DNA of 64,000 nucleotides from Erythrocercus mccallii (GCA_013397435.1 VZRG01001049.1:174746-238745), one strand, 5' to 3'. Positions 23,105 to 35,999 are shown, numbered from the stretch's first letter. A program made the numbers and translations. The notes: generated by a model from the sequence alone, not told the origin.

Positions 23105-23420
23105 ACAGATCATTAACGGCTGGCTCAACATCTGCTAATATTATTTTCCTTGCATTGTCTGTGCGTCTTTGTTTATCTCAGTGTGCTACTTTGTTTTTCC
23201 CCTCTTATAATAAGGATCATTCCTTTATTTTAAAGCGCCGCATCAATTTTCAATTGCTTGGGCTCTTGGAGCCTCCCACGCTTTGCCCACATGCTTGCAC
23301 CGCACGAAGAGGTGGAGAAACAAAGCGAATGTGAAGCGTGGGATGATTGTTGCTTCAAAAAACAGTAATTAAGAATCTGTTAGAAAAATAACAACTGAGT
23401 TTAATAAGAGCTTAACTTAG
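23105..23420. promoter_or_regulatory. Enhancer-like block (inferred conserved non-coding element)
   Basis: Repeat-free, complex sequence with several features common in vertebrate developmental enhancers: an AAAGCGCCGC patch near 23233, a TTTTCAATTGC stretch near 23247, retained CpGs in an otherwise CpG-poor area, and an AGTAATTAAG homeodomain-type core near 23363. This is a judgement of texture only; no alignment was available. Confidence 0.25.
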
Positions 23421-26400
23421 CTGCGTGAGCTGGACAGAGAGGGACTCCTGGGCTGTCTCACAGAAACCAAGCAGCTCGACTCCTCAGGAGTCTTTCAAGT
23501 GACATTGAAGTGGATTCATGGAACTCCAGTAAGAGGCATTGTTCTTGTTTCTATTGGAGAGATGATTGCCTTTTTCTTTAAAAAGAAATTGTAATAACCA
23601 GCACTGTGACAAAAAGTCAAATAAAAAAGTGAAAACTTTAGTATAAAATCTACCCTTATACTAAGATAGATGATTTATATCTGCAAAGTCCTGGCCAAAT
23701 CTCAGTTAAGTCCCAAAGCCTCTTGTTATTATCCATATCTCTCTACCTCCCTACCATGGCGCAGATGATGCAATATGCAAAATCACCAGCTGTTCACATA
23801 TTCATAAAGTACTTAAGCTGAGTGAATTGAGAATGCAGTGTACTTTTTTACCTTGAAATTCATCTATATTTCTTTTTCTCCCACTCTCCTAACTTCATAC
23901 CTCTTAAAGTTCGTAACATTTATCCTGATAAAAAGAGCTAAAGAGAGAAATTAGATCCGTAAATACCTACTGAACATAACTTTCTGGGAAGCAGATGGAC
24001 CTATAATATGTTATTGTATGACTACTGCTGTGTTCAAGAGGATCTCACTCCTTACTTGCCCGAGACAAGTAAAGGAGTCTTTCAAGTGGTCTTTCCATTT
24101 TTTTTTCTCATAGTCAGAAATAAAAAGCCCCTTTCCTCTTCCTAGATATCCATAGGTCTTTACTATCTCAAGAGATCTTTCACTGCATGAGAGGGTTTCT
24201 GGTTGTACCGAGGAGTCCTCAATCCTGAAAGAACGTGGAATTTCTATCACTTTTAAGATGCTTTTAGTTCAGTAAATCCAAGCTCAGTACTTTATTGCTG
24301 GTCCCAGGGCCAGGAAGCACTGCATCTCCCTTTGTGTCCCTCACCTGGGCCTGAAACAGCAGTCTTGAGCTTCTGGCATGCTTACTCCCACTTTCTTGGA
24401 GACAAATACCAGAAGATCACTGTAAAGCATGGCCAAATTCCCCTTTTGTACCATCTGTGTCTTCAAATGTCTCCTGTTCCTGTATTAATCTTTGCTGCTT
24501 GCTGGGATTTTGCTGTGACTGGTAGCAATTACTGTACATCTGCCTTAGGAGAAATATCCCACCAGTGTAATAAAGACATGGACTGTTTAGTGTCACCCAG
24601 AGAACTCTGGACAGTCCCTCTCTATGGCAACACATTGCCATTGTTTTTTTAAGGCCCTTAAATTTGTGAGAGGTGACAGTAGTACATTAATGGTGACTCC
24701 ATAAGTAAGAAATGAAACTGCTCTGCCTTGGCATGACTAGGTCCTTTCTGCTACCTCTGTCATGCTGAATTTTTATTTGGGAATGTCACATTTCCAAGGG
24801 GTTTGATCAATAAAATGTTGCCGCAAGTGTTATGATGACTGGTAGCAAGTTTAAGGCAGAGAGAAGTGCAAGTTATATTATCCAGTGTCTCAGGACAGTT
24901 GGGCTGGAGGAGAAATGGATTACTTGCAAAATCCATCACTGGAGTGACAAAATTTGGAGTTGTTTTTGGTGTTCACCCACAATTTGATTTAAGGAGGTCT
25001 TGCAAGACCCTCCTTGCTGGTAACTTAAATATGACCTTGTTACGGTGAAATGTTAGGACAGATAGTAGCTGCAGTAGTTCAGTAATGATAGCTCAGTAGT
25101 CTGAAAATTTCCTTTGGGTATCTCACACAAAAACACTTCAAAAGCTGAGGCACGTCATTCTCAGTATTAAGCAATAATTTGAAATACTGCAGATCCAGAT
25201 GCTGACTTCCCACTGAATTCATTGTAAATCACATGCATTTGTACTGTCTAAGTCTGGGCAAACAGCTCTCACCCGAGGAAATATGCTCAAGTCTGCACAA
25301 ACAAACCCACACACCAAGCTCATTTCATGAGTCAAAAGTCCCCTCCTAAACGCAGGTGCGGAGATCCGACTGTTGACTTCCCTACGTAGAGACCAAAAAG
25401 ACTGTGTCTCGTTGTTGTGGAAAGCCAGAAGGTCTTCACTACAGACCTTCATCCATCATCCATCTCGTTGGTGTTCCATGGCTTGCATTCATACAAAAAG
25501 TGGTTTTGGGTCAGGGTTCAGTTTTTTCACCAGCAACTTACAAAGTGCCTGGCATGCATTTGGAAAATGGATGGAAGTGAAGGATAAAGTTCATCGCTCC
25601 CATGAAGGGAGTGTTGGAGGAGGATCATCATAAATCAGGTGGATCTCAAGCTGTTGTAGCCCATCACCAGCCTGAGCAGACTCCATGAAATAGCCTAAAC
25701 TAAGGTTTCCCATCTGCTCCAGGCCTGGAAGCTGCTTCACTGCACGACAAAACGGAGGACATGACACCATTTTGCTTCTCTGTTTCTACAGTGATTCTCT
25801 CATATTTTAAATAAACTTTTGACTTCTGTCCAAATGCAGTATCTGGGAGGAAAAGGAAAACGCAAACTGCTTGCAAACACATGAAATAGGTGATAAATAG
25901 ATGCAGTCTTCATGATTTGATATGGTAACTGAGCTTGCATAAATCACAACTTTTCGGTCTTTCATTAAACTAGTGAGATTGAGTTTTAGCACACACTTTT
26001 TTAAAGACTAATAGTAATTTAGCTATGATGAGGAATAGATCACCCACACCAAATTTGTTCTGGTTCATCACAGTCCAACTTCTTATGTGTCACTTTTTGA
26101 TAATTTTTCAGAAACTAACCTGGAATACTACCTGAACATCTAAAAAAAGCATCTGCTTCCAAAACATGTGAAAGGCTTCAGCATGCAAATAATTGAGAGC
26201 TACCAGACAGAAAGTTTCAAAGGCCCTAATTCTTCCCACTGCTTTGAAATGAGGTTGTATGTCCCAGATTGCTCTCATCTGTGGGTCTTACTGAGAGAGC
26301 TCCCATAAAGCAGGTGCCTGTTGCCCAAGCTCTCACGGCTTCTCATGAAAGAGCCTTTTGTCATTGTAGAAAAGAATTTTAGAGAAAATTATTGATTTGT

Positions 26401-29003
26401 GAGAAGAAAATTTCTTTACTGTAGCCACCAGCCATGTAGATGGAGTAGGTTAAGCAAAAATCCCCATGGAGGTTTCCTGAAAATTAGAGCCTTTTATATC
26501 CACACATTTTTGCAGGGAGGCAGACCCTTGCTCTGAGCTCTGACTGTTCTCATACAGAGTTTTCTCATCTGGGCAGATTCTCTGAGGTTTGGCACTGTAC
26601 TGGTGTAGCCACATATTTCCTGGCTGGCTTGGAGTGTGGTCAAATCAAGCTTGAGTCTGCCTGCAAAACGCTGTGTAGACACAGCTTTTGATGTGTTCCT
26701 GAGCCAGATGTAGCACTTTCCAGCATAAGGAATGTGGAATAGCAAGTTTTATGGCATTTGGTGGTGCAAATGCTATCCCAGATTGAACACTGATTCCTAT
26801 CCAAGATTACAGTCTCATTTTGTGAGCTGCACTTATTTGGGGTCTGTATCTCCAATGCTTGAGTGTTTTCCTCACAGTTTGCATTTGCCTATTCAAAATA
26901 TATTGTGCCTTACATGGACATGCATGAAAACAGTTGATTTGCAGGTGGAAATTAATTGCTCCTAATATCTGGAAATAATAAGAAAAATGAAGAATCACAA
27001 AGAAGCTGATATTCTTATGTTAAATGTCTTGTAAACAAAACAAAGAAGTAGCAGCATATGTAATAGGGCTGTTTATTGTCCCCAAGTTATGAAATGTTTT
27101 CTTGACTGAGCAACGTCTCTGCCAAATGTCTCATGAAGAGCTTTGTTGTGACATAAGTTGAACTCAAGGAAAATCCATATTGTTACAGGCATTTTGATCT
27201 GTCATGGACTGTGTCTGCAGAGTGACTGGACTGTGTTCTCTGCAGTGAAGTACACATGTCAATGCCCACAAGTTAATGCAGACTGGGGAAGAAGCAAGAT
27301 AATAAAAAAAGCTGTGAAAACTTTTGGGAAAGGAGTTGAGCGAGGAGAATCTGTACGTGATATCTCTGGGACTTGTGGGCGCTCAGCAGCTCCAAAAAAA
27401 AAGACTGCTGGTGGTGGTTCTTAATATACTGACTTAGTTACTGAGCTAGAGGCAGAAAAACAGAAGTTCTGCGGGGACCTGGCAGTCTGTGTTTGTTTGT
27501 CCTCCTTGAATGTGTGGCTGGAGACATGTAAGCACATGCTAATCATACTGTAAGAGAGCTTGGAGGGATAAACAGAAGTGTGAAGAAGTTGCTGAAACCT
27601 CCAGTGTAATGTTTCTCTTCTCAAACAATTGTGCATCAATTCATTTACTTTGGGCAGGATGTGGTGTAGTACGGTGTGAACCTGACATGAAAAGCACATG
27701 AAGCCAGTCAGAAGAGTTAGTTTTGCTATACTGTACGTTCCTGGAAAGCCATGATCGTACTGATGTAGAAGAGCCACTGAGACACTGTTGGGATAGGTAC
27801 CCAGGAAAATCCTGGGAATAGACCAGATGTAGTCTCTTGTCCTGAAAGTGCTGTGTCATGTGAGCTCCAGTACCTCTCATCTTGCTGATTAAGTGTGAGA
27901 GAACAAAGAGTACCCCATCACCCCTCCCAAACTCAACAGCTGCTACTTGGAAGAGGCTTTTTTCCCCCATAATTGGTATTAGATGATGATGATGCCACAG
28001 GCTTTGAAATGTTGGAAGCCAGCACTGATCACGCTTACAGATAGCTGAACAATGCAGTGCAATGTAAACTAGGCAAACAAATCCATCTGGGTTGCCAGAG
28101 AAGGCAGAGAAAAGCTCTAATCTTCTAGAAGCAGCTGTTGGCCAAGCTGACATTGAAAGGCATTATTTTTAAAATGAAAGCTTCTGTGCGGGTGATGAAA
28201 GCTGCTGCATTTCTTGCTTTGGACTGGAAGTGCTTGTTGGTAGCCCAGACAGAGATCAAAATTATTGAATGCTGCAGAGCAAGAGTGATAAGCAGGACCC
28301 TCTTCAGTAAGTAATGGATTCCTGTCCACTCTGGGACATGATGGGTTTTGCCAGGAATGTCTGCTTACTGGGGCAGGGTGGGAGCAGGGCTGAGCCAGGG
28401 CAGGACAGCTGATGGTGCACCTGAGCTGGCTGAGAGGCTGTGGTATGTATCCTGTCTTGGATGCTCACCAATCACCTGACTGAATAAGGCAGGAGGCTGG
28501 TTTCCCCACCTGATTCCTCCTGGAGAAGTCCCATGGGGGACTTTAGAGCCAGACTTATTAGCCCTTTACAAGTCCTAGGGTGGACCTTGTCGGGATGGTT
28601 AGGTGGGCAAAACCTTTCTCAGGTATCTACAGCCTGTGGCAGAAAACAAGTAGTGTCAGGAGTCTGGATGTGCCATTCATGTGAACCAAGTTACATCAGT
28701 CAAAGCAGCTTTATTTCAGGACAAGTGAGTCAAACATAGGGGGATTGCCAATATAATCTTATAAAGGTAGGGGAAAAAACCCCCCAAAGCCTGAAATTAT
28801 ATGTTTGTACTGGCAAGTGTCTTTAGGAAACTAATCTTAGTGCCTGAAAAAAATTCAGTTTAAAAAAAAAGTGGAAAAAAATAGAATAATTTTATTTATG
28901 AGCACAGCATAGTTAGCATCAATAAATTGTGGGGTTTTCATCCAGGGTGAAAGGATACAGTTCAAATGTGGAGGAGCAAAGGAGATCTGTTCATACAGTG
29001 CTC
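23421..29003. other. Single-copy non-coding DNA
   Basis: Long stretch without recognisable gene or repeat. The longest open frame (170 codons, minus, 27641-28153) has no recognisable domain and no codon pattern that stands out. A plus-strand frame at 27158-27424 ends in a lysine- and glycine-rich tail (PKKKTAGGGS), which reflects an A-run followed by GGT repeats in the DNA. Confidence 0.45.
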
Positions 29004-29236
29004 TCAGGAGGTTGGCGGTAGCTTACCAATGGCAGCAGCAGTGGGTGAAATAGTTGTAATTTGTATTGGTTTTAACAATCTGTGATGCCTGAGGGATGCT
29101 ACAAAGATGCGTATTTTTCTTTTGTGCACTGTGACTGACAGAGAAATAAAAGCCACCCCTACCAGGATAAGTAGCATCATTATCCATGCTGCAGACAGGG
29201 ACACTGCACCACAGAGGGGTATTTTCAGAGCTGTGG
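29004..29236 (-). other. Possible 3'-terminal exon with a membrane segment, unrecognised
   Basis: A minus-strand frame without a plausible ATG but with an AG acceptor-like site (CTCCACAG, plus about 29236-29243) directly upstream. The translation holds one hydrophobic segment (AAWIMMLLILVGVAFISLSV) followed at once by a basic cluster (HKRKIR) and about 35 more residues before the stop. This is the layout of the last exon of a type I membrane protein. The acceptor has a poor pyrimidine tract, and I recognise no family. A-rich and T-rich DNA readily makes such patterns by chance. Confidence 0.15.
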
Positions 29237-29243
29237 AGTCATG

Positions 29244-30499
29244 GCAGAGCTGTCAGGTGTTGGTAGGGTCCGGGATCCAGGGCTCCTTCACAGGGAAGAG
29301 ACAGGCACTGGAGGATGCTGCACCATGGTCTGTAGTGAGCAGTTAGCAGCTCCCCTGGTACCTGGCAACCAATGAAGGAGTAATCTTGACTTAAGACTTC
29401 TTGGCTTGAAGGCTGGAAGGAGAATAATATCCAGGGTTAGTACTAAGCCCCCCCTCAGGAAGCAAGTTTTCCTTTGGGCATTGATGCTGGTGGTTGCTTG
29501 GCAGAGCAAACTTGGGAGCGGAGGAGGAAGCAAAACATCTCACTATCCTTTTTGCTAGAGAGTTGAAAGAATCTGACAGTGAGACATGTTTAGCTGCAAA
29601 GCCATATAGACCATATTGTGTAAATACATTTTGTTTTCCTGTTAAACTCCATTTATAAGACTGACAAGAAGACTAATAAAATCTACTAAGAACAAGGATG
29701 GTAATTTAGCAGAGTGAGAGAGGAGCTGTATCTGAGGAACGCCTATGCTGGTCTCATGTCTTTAAGCCATGCCTGAAGCACAGATATTTCTTCTGATGAG
29801 CTATGAGCAGGCACACAAGGGGGTTTTTTTAATCACTTTTTTCTTCTGGACAACGTCTACTGCCTGTGTTCTGAGGCTTTTTATGTGAAGTTGTTGCCAG
29901 GCAGCTTTACAGAGAAAAGTTAAAAGACTCAGTAGGTACTGTAGTGTTCTGTGAGATGAAAACTGAAGCACCCCAGACTCAAAGGTTACTTTTGGAAGAG
30001 GTCTCTCCTCAGTTTGTACTGGTTTGGGTGTCTTCCATCACAGCCTTGTCAGTTAAATTTGAGATGTCCTGTTTTTAAGACTGTGTCCACCAGCAGGCAT
30101 GCAGGTGTCTCATCTGCCCATCTGCTTGGCAATGGCCAGTTGATGCACTGCACGGTCAGATGCAACTTAAAATAGGGTCAAAGCTTCAACCAAAATGTCA
30201 ACATCTTTATTCTTTCATATTTGCTTTGTTCTTTAATTTTTCTGGCACAATTTTTGAGAAAGAAAATGGGTGCATTTTTAATGAACATTTTAAAAACTAG
30301 TTCAATATAAGAATATGCCAGTGTAAACATGCCAATGTAAATAGTGAAAAGCAAGGGGGAAAATCACCAAAGAAATGAAAACTCAAATCCAAAATATAAT
30401 TTTGTGGAATGACTCAGACTTGAGATTTGTAGTTATATTTTAGTGTCCGGAATTTTCCCTGAGATCAGCCTTTATCTTAATAGTTCCTGCCCAGCGCTG
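29244..30499. other. Single-copy non-coding DNA
   Basis: No gene or clear repeat recognised. Moderately GC-rich to 29530, AT-rich after that. Confidence 0.4.
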
Positions 30500-30690
30500 C
30501 CATGTGAGGTGAGCTTGCGTGTGGTTAAACAGCTGCTGTACTCCGACCAGAGGTGGAAGCATTTCCATGATGGTCTGAAAAGAACCAGTGTACGGCATTT
30601 GTACAGCTCTTTGGGGATCTTTCTGGATGAAAGGCGCTATTATACGAGTAAGATCATTATCATTATCATGAAAAACCTTCTCAAGGAAGC
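30500..30690 (+). mobile_element. Ancient amniote SINE/LINE 3' tail, unusually well kept
   Basis: The right half carries the tail typical of very old amniote repeats: an AGCTCTTTGGGGATC block near 30604 followed by GGATGAAAGGCGCTAT at 30625 and a run of ATTATC units to 30668. The left part (ACCAGAGGTGGAAGCATTTC near 30547) also fits the body of such a repeat. I assign it to the MIR/AmnSINE-like group from memory of the tail; the exact family is uncertain. The GATGAAAGGCGCTAT core keeps its CpG, which is rare in DNA this old and hints at exaptation as regulatory sequence. Confidence 0.5.
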
Positions 30691-30956
30691 AATTCCACCT
30701 TCTGCTTCTGACACCTCATTTCTCTGTTGTCTCAGGAGCCTCTTTTGTATCTCCTAGGAGTGTCAGTTCACATCTTAATCTCTTTGTATGTAATCTCATT
30801 ACAGATAATCCCATTTGCTAGAGATGTCAGTACTTCTCCACCATGTGAGGAAGGATTTCCATACCGCTCATTTTGTAACTGAACCCAGATACATTCACTG
30901 TACAAAACACACTGGCTGTAGCTGGAATCTGTTAGGTTAGGTTTGCTGTGGACAGG

Positions 30957-31054
30957 GAAAAGGAAGGAAGGAAGGAAGGAAGGAAGGAAGGAAGGAAGGA
31001 AGGAAGGAAGGAAGGAAGGAAGGAAGGAAGGAAGGAAGGAAGGAAGGAAGGAAG
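30957..31054. repeat. (GGAA)n tetranucleotide microsatellite
   Basis: About 23 perfect GGAA units, with the complementary strand reading TTCC. The 123-residue minus-strand frame through it (repeating SFLP) is an artefact of the repeat. GGAA is the core of ETS-family binding sites, and long GGAA arrays can act as ETS-driven enhancers in some settings. Confidence 0.98.
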
Positions 31055-31539
31055 ACTTTTTTGCTAATAACATCCAACTGATTTTTTTCTCCATTTCATC
31101 GTTTATGTGATAGAGAAATTTCCCCTTAAAAACATTCAAATTTATAAAAGAATGATGATAAAAGAAGTTTGAAAATTACTTTCACAACCATCCATCTTCA
31201 GTCAGGTCTGCCTGGTAGAGGCAGTTGCACTGTGAGCTTTCCCCACTTTAACTCCTTATCTTTTAGTAACTCTCGTCAATTAAGGAGGGTATAGTCTACT
31301 CTCAATTCATTAAATGCACCACAATTGTCAGTTAGTGACAGGCTCTGGGGAGGCCAGGACTAAGTAAACATAAGGGATAAATTATACAAGAAGAGCACAG
31401 TTTGGAGAAAAATTAAGGCCCCTTTACACAATATGTTTATCCTTAAATTCTTAAGTAAGCTACTATCATTGATAAAAGTCCAAACTCTTATATTCTTAAA
31501 GGGAAGAGTGGGAAAAAAAAGCAGTGGCTCTCCTTTGAC
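31055..31539. other. Single-copy non-coding DNA
   Basis: AT-rich sequence with no recognised gene or repeat. Confidence 0.4.
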
Positions 31540-31740
31540 GGTTTGAAAAAAGAAAAGATGTTTGTACCACTCACAGACTGGCTAATGAATAATCAGATTT
31601 CACAGCTTGAGTGCTGGGGTGGTAATTTGGTTGCACGCCATGCTCCAAATCCATGGAATAGTGCTTCATTAATGTGAAGACCTGTATAATCAAACAATTA
31701 GCAGTCTCTCTGCTGCTAAAGCAGCTTTTCATCAGCATAT
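31540..31740. promoter_or_regulatory. Enhancer-like block (inferred)
   Basis: Complex, repeat-free sequence with clustered homeodomain-type cores: TAATGAATAATC near 31583, GGTAATTTGG near 31621, TTCATTAATGTG near 31665 and CAATTAGCAG near 31695. Inference from motif density only. Confidence 0.22.
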
Positions 31741-34700
31741 ATACTTCGATGTAAGATGAGACTCAAATTACTGGATCTGACAGCAACTAGTCTTTTACTA
31801 AATCACAGCAGTAGTAAAGTAGGGTGGACAGAACATTCATTTTTTAACCCATTTCTACATATGCAAGAGGTTCATTCTGTCCATGCCACATGCCATATAT
31901 AACTATCATCAAGGTCATGACATTGTAGCTGAACTGAAATTGCACTTAAATGAGTAAATCACAGATTAGATTTTTCCTTCAAGTGCCATAAATTGCCAGA
32001 GATATGTTGCTACTTCTCACTTCACCTACTTCTCACTTTGTTTATCTTCCAGGAAGGAAGAAGAGACTTCTACCCATATTCCAATACCTGAATGTCACCC
32101 CTGTCCCTCCACTGTAGGGGGTTTAACTGTACAGGTAGAAGGAAGCGCCACAAGTTTCAACTCTTTCTATATCTTTCATTTGTTAAGGCTCAAGGGCAAT
32201 TGCCCTCTGCTCTCCAGTTCATTTGCCAACATCACAGTTAGGGAAGAGTATGTGGAAAAAGTGAAGATGGGTTCAGAGTGCAGCATTAATCTTTACATAT
32301 GGATATGAGTCTCCTGCATATTTCAACCCCAGAAAACCCTTGTGCATAAAGTCTCCTATGCCTTTTATCTCCATGCCAGCCTGGGATGTGGTTGGCACCT
32401 TCCAGGGGACAGAAGCATGGGACTGAGCAACTGCTCATGCACCTGCTGCAACCAGCCTGGTGGGAAATGGAGCTGTTTGTTGGAAGGATGGGACAATGCA
32501 TAGGATCAGAGTAAGCTAGAAAAGCATGCTGAATGATAAAGTCATTTGTGTGTGGATGCTTTGTAGAGCATTCCTTTCTTTAATTACAGACAAAGTAAGG
32601 CTTAATACTATTTATTTATGTACAGGCTACATGGCTTTTTTGTTTCCTTTCCTACTTTGCCTTGATTTTTCCAGAAATTAATTGAGAGCCAGTGGGTTTG
32701 TTTTGCTCTGTGGCCCAGCAGGTGCTAGCTGCTGAGTGTACTGGAAACATCCAGCGAGTGTTTATGATGTTGGCAAAGACATTGCACCAGAACTTTAGCT
32801 TGTGAGACAGCATGGTGAAGTTCATTTGTGTCAGCTGAGGCATTGATCCATTACATTTAAGATCTAATCAGCAATAGCTGATTTATGGTGAAACAGTGCT
32901 GGACTATTTTCATGAATGAAGTATTTTCTTTGATTTTCTTTTCTTTCCTGTTTGTCAAAAATAAAACCAAATCAATAAAAACCATCTTGCAGTTGCTGTA
33001 TCTGTTTCAGGACACAAATGTTTGAAGTGAAACTCACTGATAGCTGAAATGTAGCTCACAGTACCTATTAGTCTACCCTACGTAAGTGTTTTCTAAATAT
33101 CAGATATAGTAGTGATGATGAGTTCAGGTTCACTCTAGGGAAAGTTTTCTCAAGTAACAATCTCAAACATGACCATTTCAGAAAAGATGAAAGGAGAGGT
33201 TTCATGCTTTCAATATCTGTGTCAGTCTAATACCAGTTTGAGAAGCATGTGTTGCAGAGGTCATCCTGTTTGTTTTATCAGAAACAGAGAGATGGGAAAT
33301 GGAAAAGGTCAAAATATCCCTCAAGCTGACTATCTGGTTTTTGAGCAAGAGCTGTGAGGCACTAACACATAATCGCTTTTAATACAGCTGACCTCCACCA
33401 GCATTTTCACCCAAGCTGTGCTCTCCTTTTGACTTTGAAGACTCTGTAATCATTGAATTCAGAAAATCTGTCACACTTCAGTGGTTATTTGTTGATCCAG
33501 GAACTGCCCTCACTGTCAGGAGCACAAGTCAACAGAGGACAGGACCCAGCACATGATTCCTCCCCTGCTCCTTGCCTGTACGTGCTGTCACTGACTCATG
33601 AGGGGCACCCCGGGTCAAAATGGGTACAGTTTCCACAAAAATGAAATCTCAAACTAAACAAGGAGGTAGTATTTTTCTTTTTATTTTTTAATAGCATGAT
33701 TTATCTTAACACCTCTCTCCAGTGCACACTAAACATCTCTCTAGCACAGGCCAAGCCTCTGACATTGTCTAAATAAAGAACTGCACAAATAAAGACTTGC
33801 ATTTCAGGTGATGGGGTTGGCTGGTTTGAAAGCATTAACATCTGGATTTAAGAAAAAAAATTTCCAATGTGTAGTTTTGAAATGCTGATGATTTTTAAAA
33901 TCTTTGTAATGGTATAACTCATGAAGTCACGTGCAGTGTTCTCTTCACTGTCACTGTTCCAGGCAGAGGAAACAGAATCTATTACTAAACACTAAATATG
34001 CTCATTAATTTTCTTAGGCATTCATTTTGCTTATAACAATTTCTTTGTGAATGCTGCAACTTATGAACACATTCATAAAGGTGTTGTTGCTTTAAGAAAT
34101 GATGCTGTGACACATTTCTTCCAGAAACAGTTCTTTGTCCAATCCTTGCCTAAAAACCAATTAGGAATATTTTTCCATTGGATTCCTTTACAAATGTCCT
34201 CAATTATTTACTTCACAGAAATAAACCAGAAAGGGCTCTAATCCACCTGGGACAAGGGCCCTTGTTCTGGGGCAGGCTCTCTACAGCCTTTCAAGCAGAA
34301 GAGAGGTGGTGGGTTGTCTTCTCCAGCCACCCTGCACTGTGGAACCCCTCGTTCAGGGGCACTGCCCTGCAGGGGATGTCTGTCCGTCACTGCTGCTGTC
34401 CACCAGCACTCCCAGAAGCCCTACTCAGGGCAACTTGGTGCTTCCTAAATTTTCAAGGGCTTTCTATAGCACAGCCATGAGAAGATGATAGAGCTGCAAC
34501 CACCTGCTGACAGGCTACAATGCCATGGGCTCTGGCAGGGGTAGCATTTATCTTCAGAAGGACAGAGTGTGAAAGAGGTTCAGGAAATTCATAAGGAGGA
34601 GTAAGCCTTAACAAATGCCCTAGAGGAACCAGGCATAAAGTCTCCTCACACAAGTCATGTGCCTACATCTCACCAATGCTTTTATAATCTTACCCTTAAG

Positions 34701-35393
34701 CCACTTACTCGATCTCAGGTTCACCCTCCCTCCCTGCAAACCCCTGGAAGAGAAAAAACAAGAAAGAAAAAAAAAAAACCACAGGCAGAAATGCAATTAA
34801 AGCAGAGAGGCAATAACTGTGTTTTCTCCTTGCTTGTGGAAATGGTGGGTGTCCCAAAGTAGCAGGGGCTGCAAACCCCTGCCAGGGGATCCCAGCTGCA
34901 GGAGGAAAGTAGAACCAGCACCTTGCACCTGCTGCAATGTTTTCTGCTTCAGAATGCTGTCCCTTGATACAGCAAGATACACTGGAAGTGTGACACTCTG
35001 TGTAGATGCAGATAACACAGTGGGAATTTATAGTGTGGTATTACATTCACACATACAGATCCTTACCATTTTCAAGCACACATTTTTTTACCATGAATTG
35101 TATTTTTTTATCTATGCATCTCTTGGCTGTAAAAACTCCTCTCCTTGCATGAGACCCCTGCCCCTGCCATAGCCCACATTCCGCAGATGCTTCTATGTGC
35201 TTTCAAGTACAAGTGTTTCTGCTAAAAGAAAAACAAAAGATACAGTTACATGAAACTTGGATTGGAAATAAATGAATGGATATAGTTGATATAGTCATAG
35301 TTGATTTTAGATTGATCACAATAAATAAAACAGCTCTAAAAAAATGTGGTCCAGCACTCTTATTAAATGAGTTTAATTTGTTGTTGATTTCTA
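31741..35393. other. Single-copy non-coding DNA
   Basis: No gene recognised. Two canonical poly-A signals lie close together at 33772-33793 (listed separately). Confidence 0.45.
33772..33830 (+). terminator. Possible poly-A site with two AATAAA signals
   Basis: AATAAA at 33772-33777 and again at 33788-33793 is followed 15-35 bases later by a GT-rich stretch (GGTGATGGGGTTGGCTGG, about 33808-33825). This is the layout of a cleavage and polyadenylation site. No exon upstream could be recognised, and such combinations also occur by chance in AT-rich DNA. Confidence 0.2.
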
Positions 35394-35434
35394 AATAATA
35401 ATAATAATAATAATAATAGTAGTAGTAGTAGTAA
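35394..35434. repeat. Compound (TAA)n-(TAG)n microsatellite
   Basis: About eight AAT units pass into five AGT units, then one more AAT. The switch in the middle suggests a point mutation that then spread by slippage. Confidence 0.92.
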
Positions 35435-35999
35435 TAACAGTTCTTCTCAGAACTAATTATTTAAACACTGATAATTCAAAATAAATTTCCCTCCCAAAAT
35501 CTTTAAAGATATTAATTGTACCTTATATTTTGAAAAAGAGTTTCATTTTCCTTTTCTTTTTTTCTTCTGTTTCATAAAACTTGTGTTTTAACAAATCACT
35601 GCCATGAGCTAACCCAGATCTGAATCCGGCAAATACTCTCAACATTATCCTTCTCTGTTCACATATATTTGAAGTAAATTACATCAAATTGTATTTGAAA
35701 TACCAAACTGGCATTAATGGAAGCTTCTTTTGCTCCAGGCACCATTTTAAAATAGATGAGCATAAAAATGCAGTCTGCATCATTAAGTTTATATGAAACT
35801 AGTGAGAATAAAAATCACCATGTAAGTTCTAATAAGATGTGTTTTTCATTCCAGTTTAATAACCCAAGACTATATTCATCTTCCAGTATAATAAATACAC
35901 TGAAAGGAATTCATTCTTTTGTGTTTTTTAACATGTTGAGGGTTTCAGAAGATGGAGTTTTCTGGGAAGCTGGGTGAAGAAAATTCTTTAATATGGCAG
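35435..35999. other. AT-rich non-coding DNA
   Basis: No gene or clear repeat recognised. Confidence 0.4.

Noticed and set aside
27641..28153. 170-codon minus-strand frame
   Set aside because: No recognisable domain or motif; chance length.
30768..31139. 123-codon minus-strand frame with repeating SFLP
   Set aside because: It is the translation of the (GGAA)n microsatellite.
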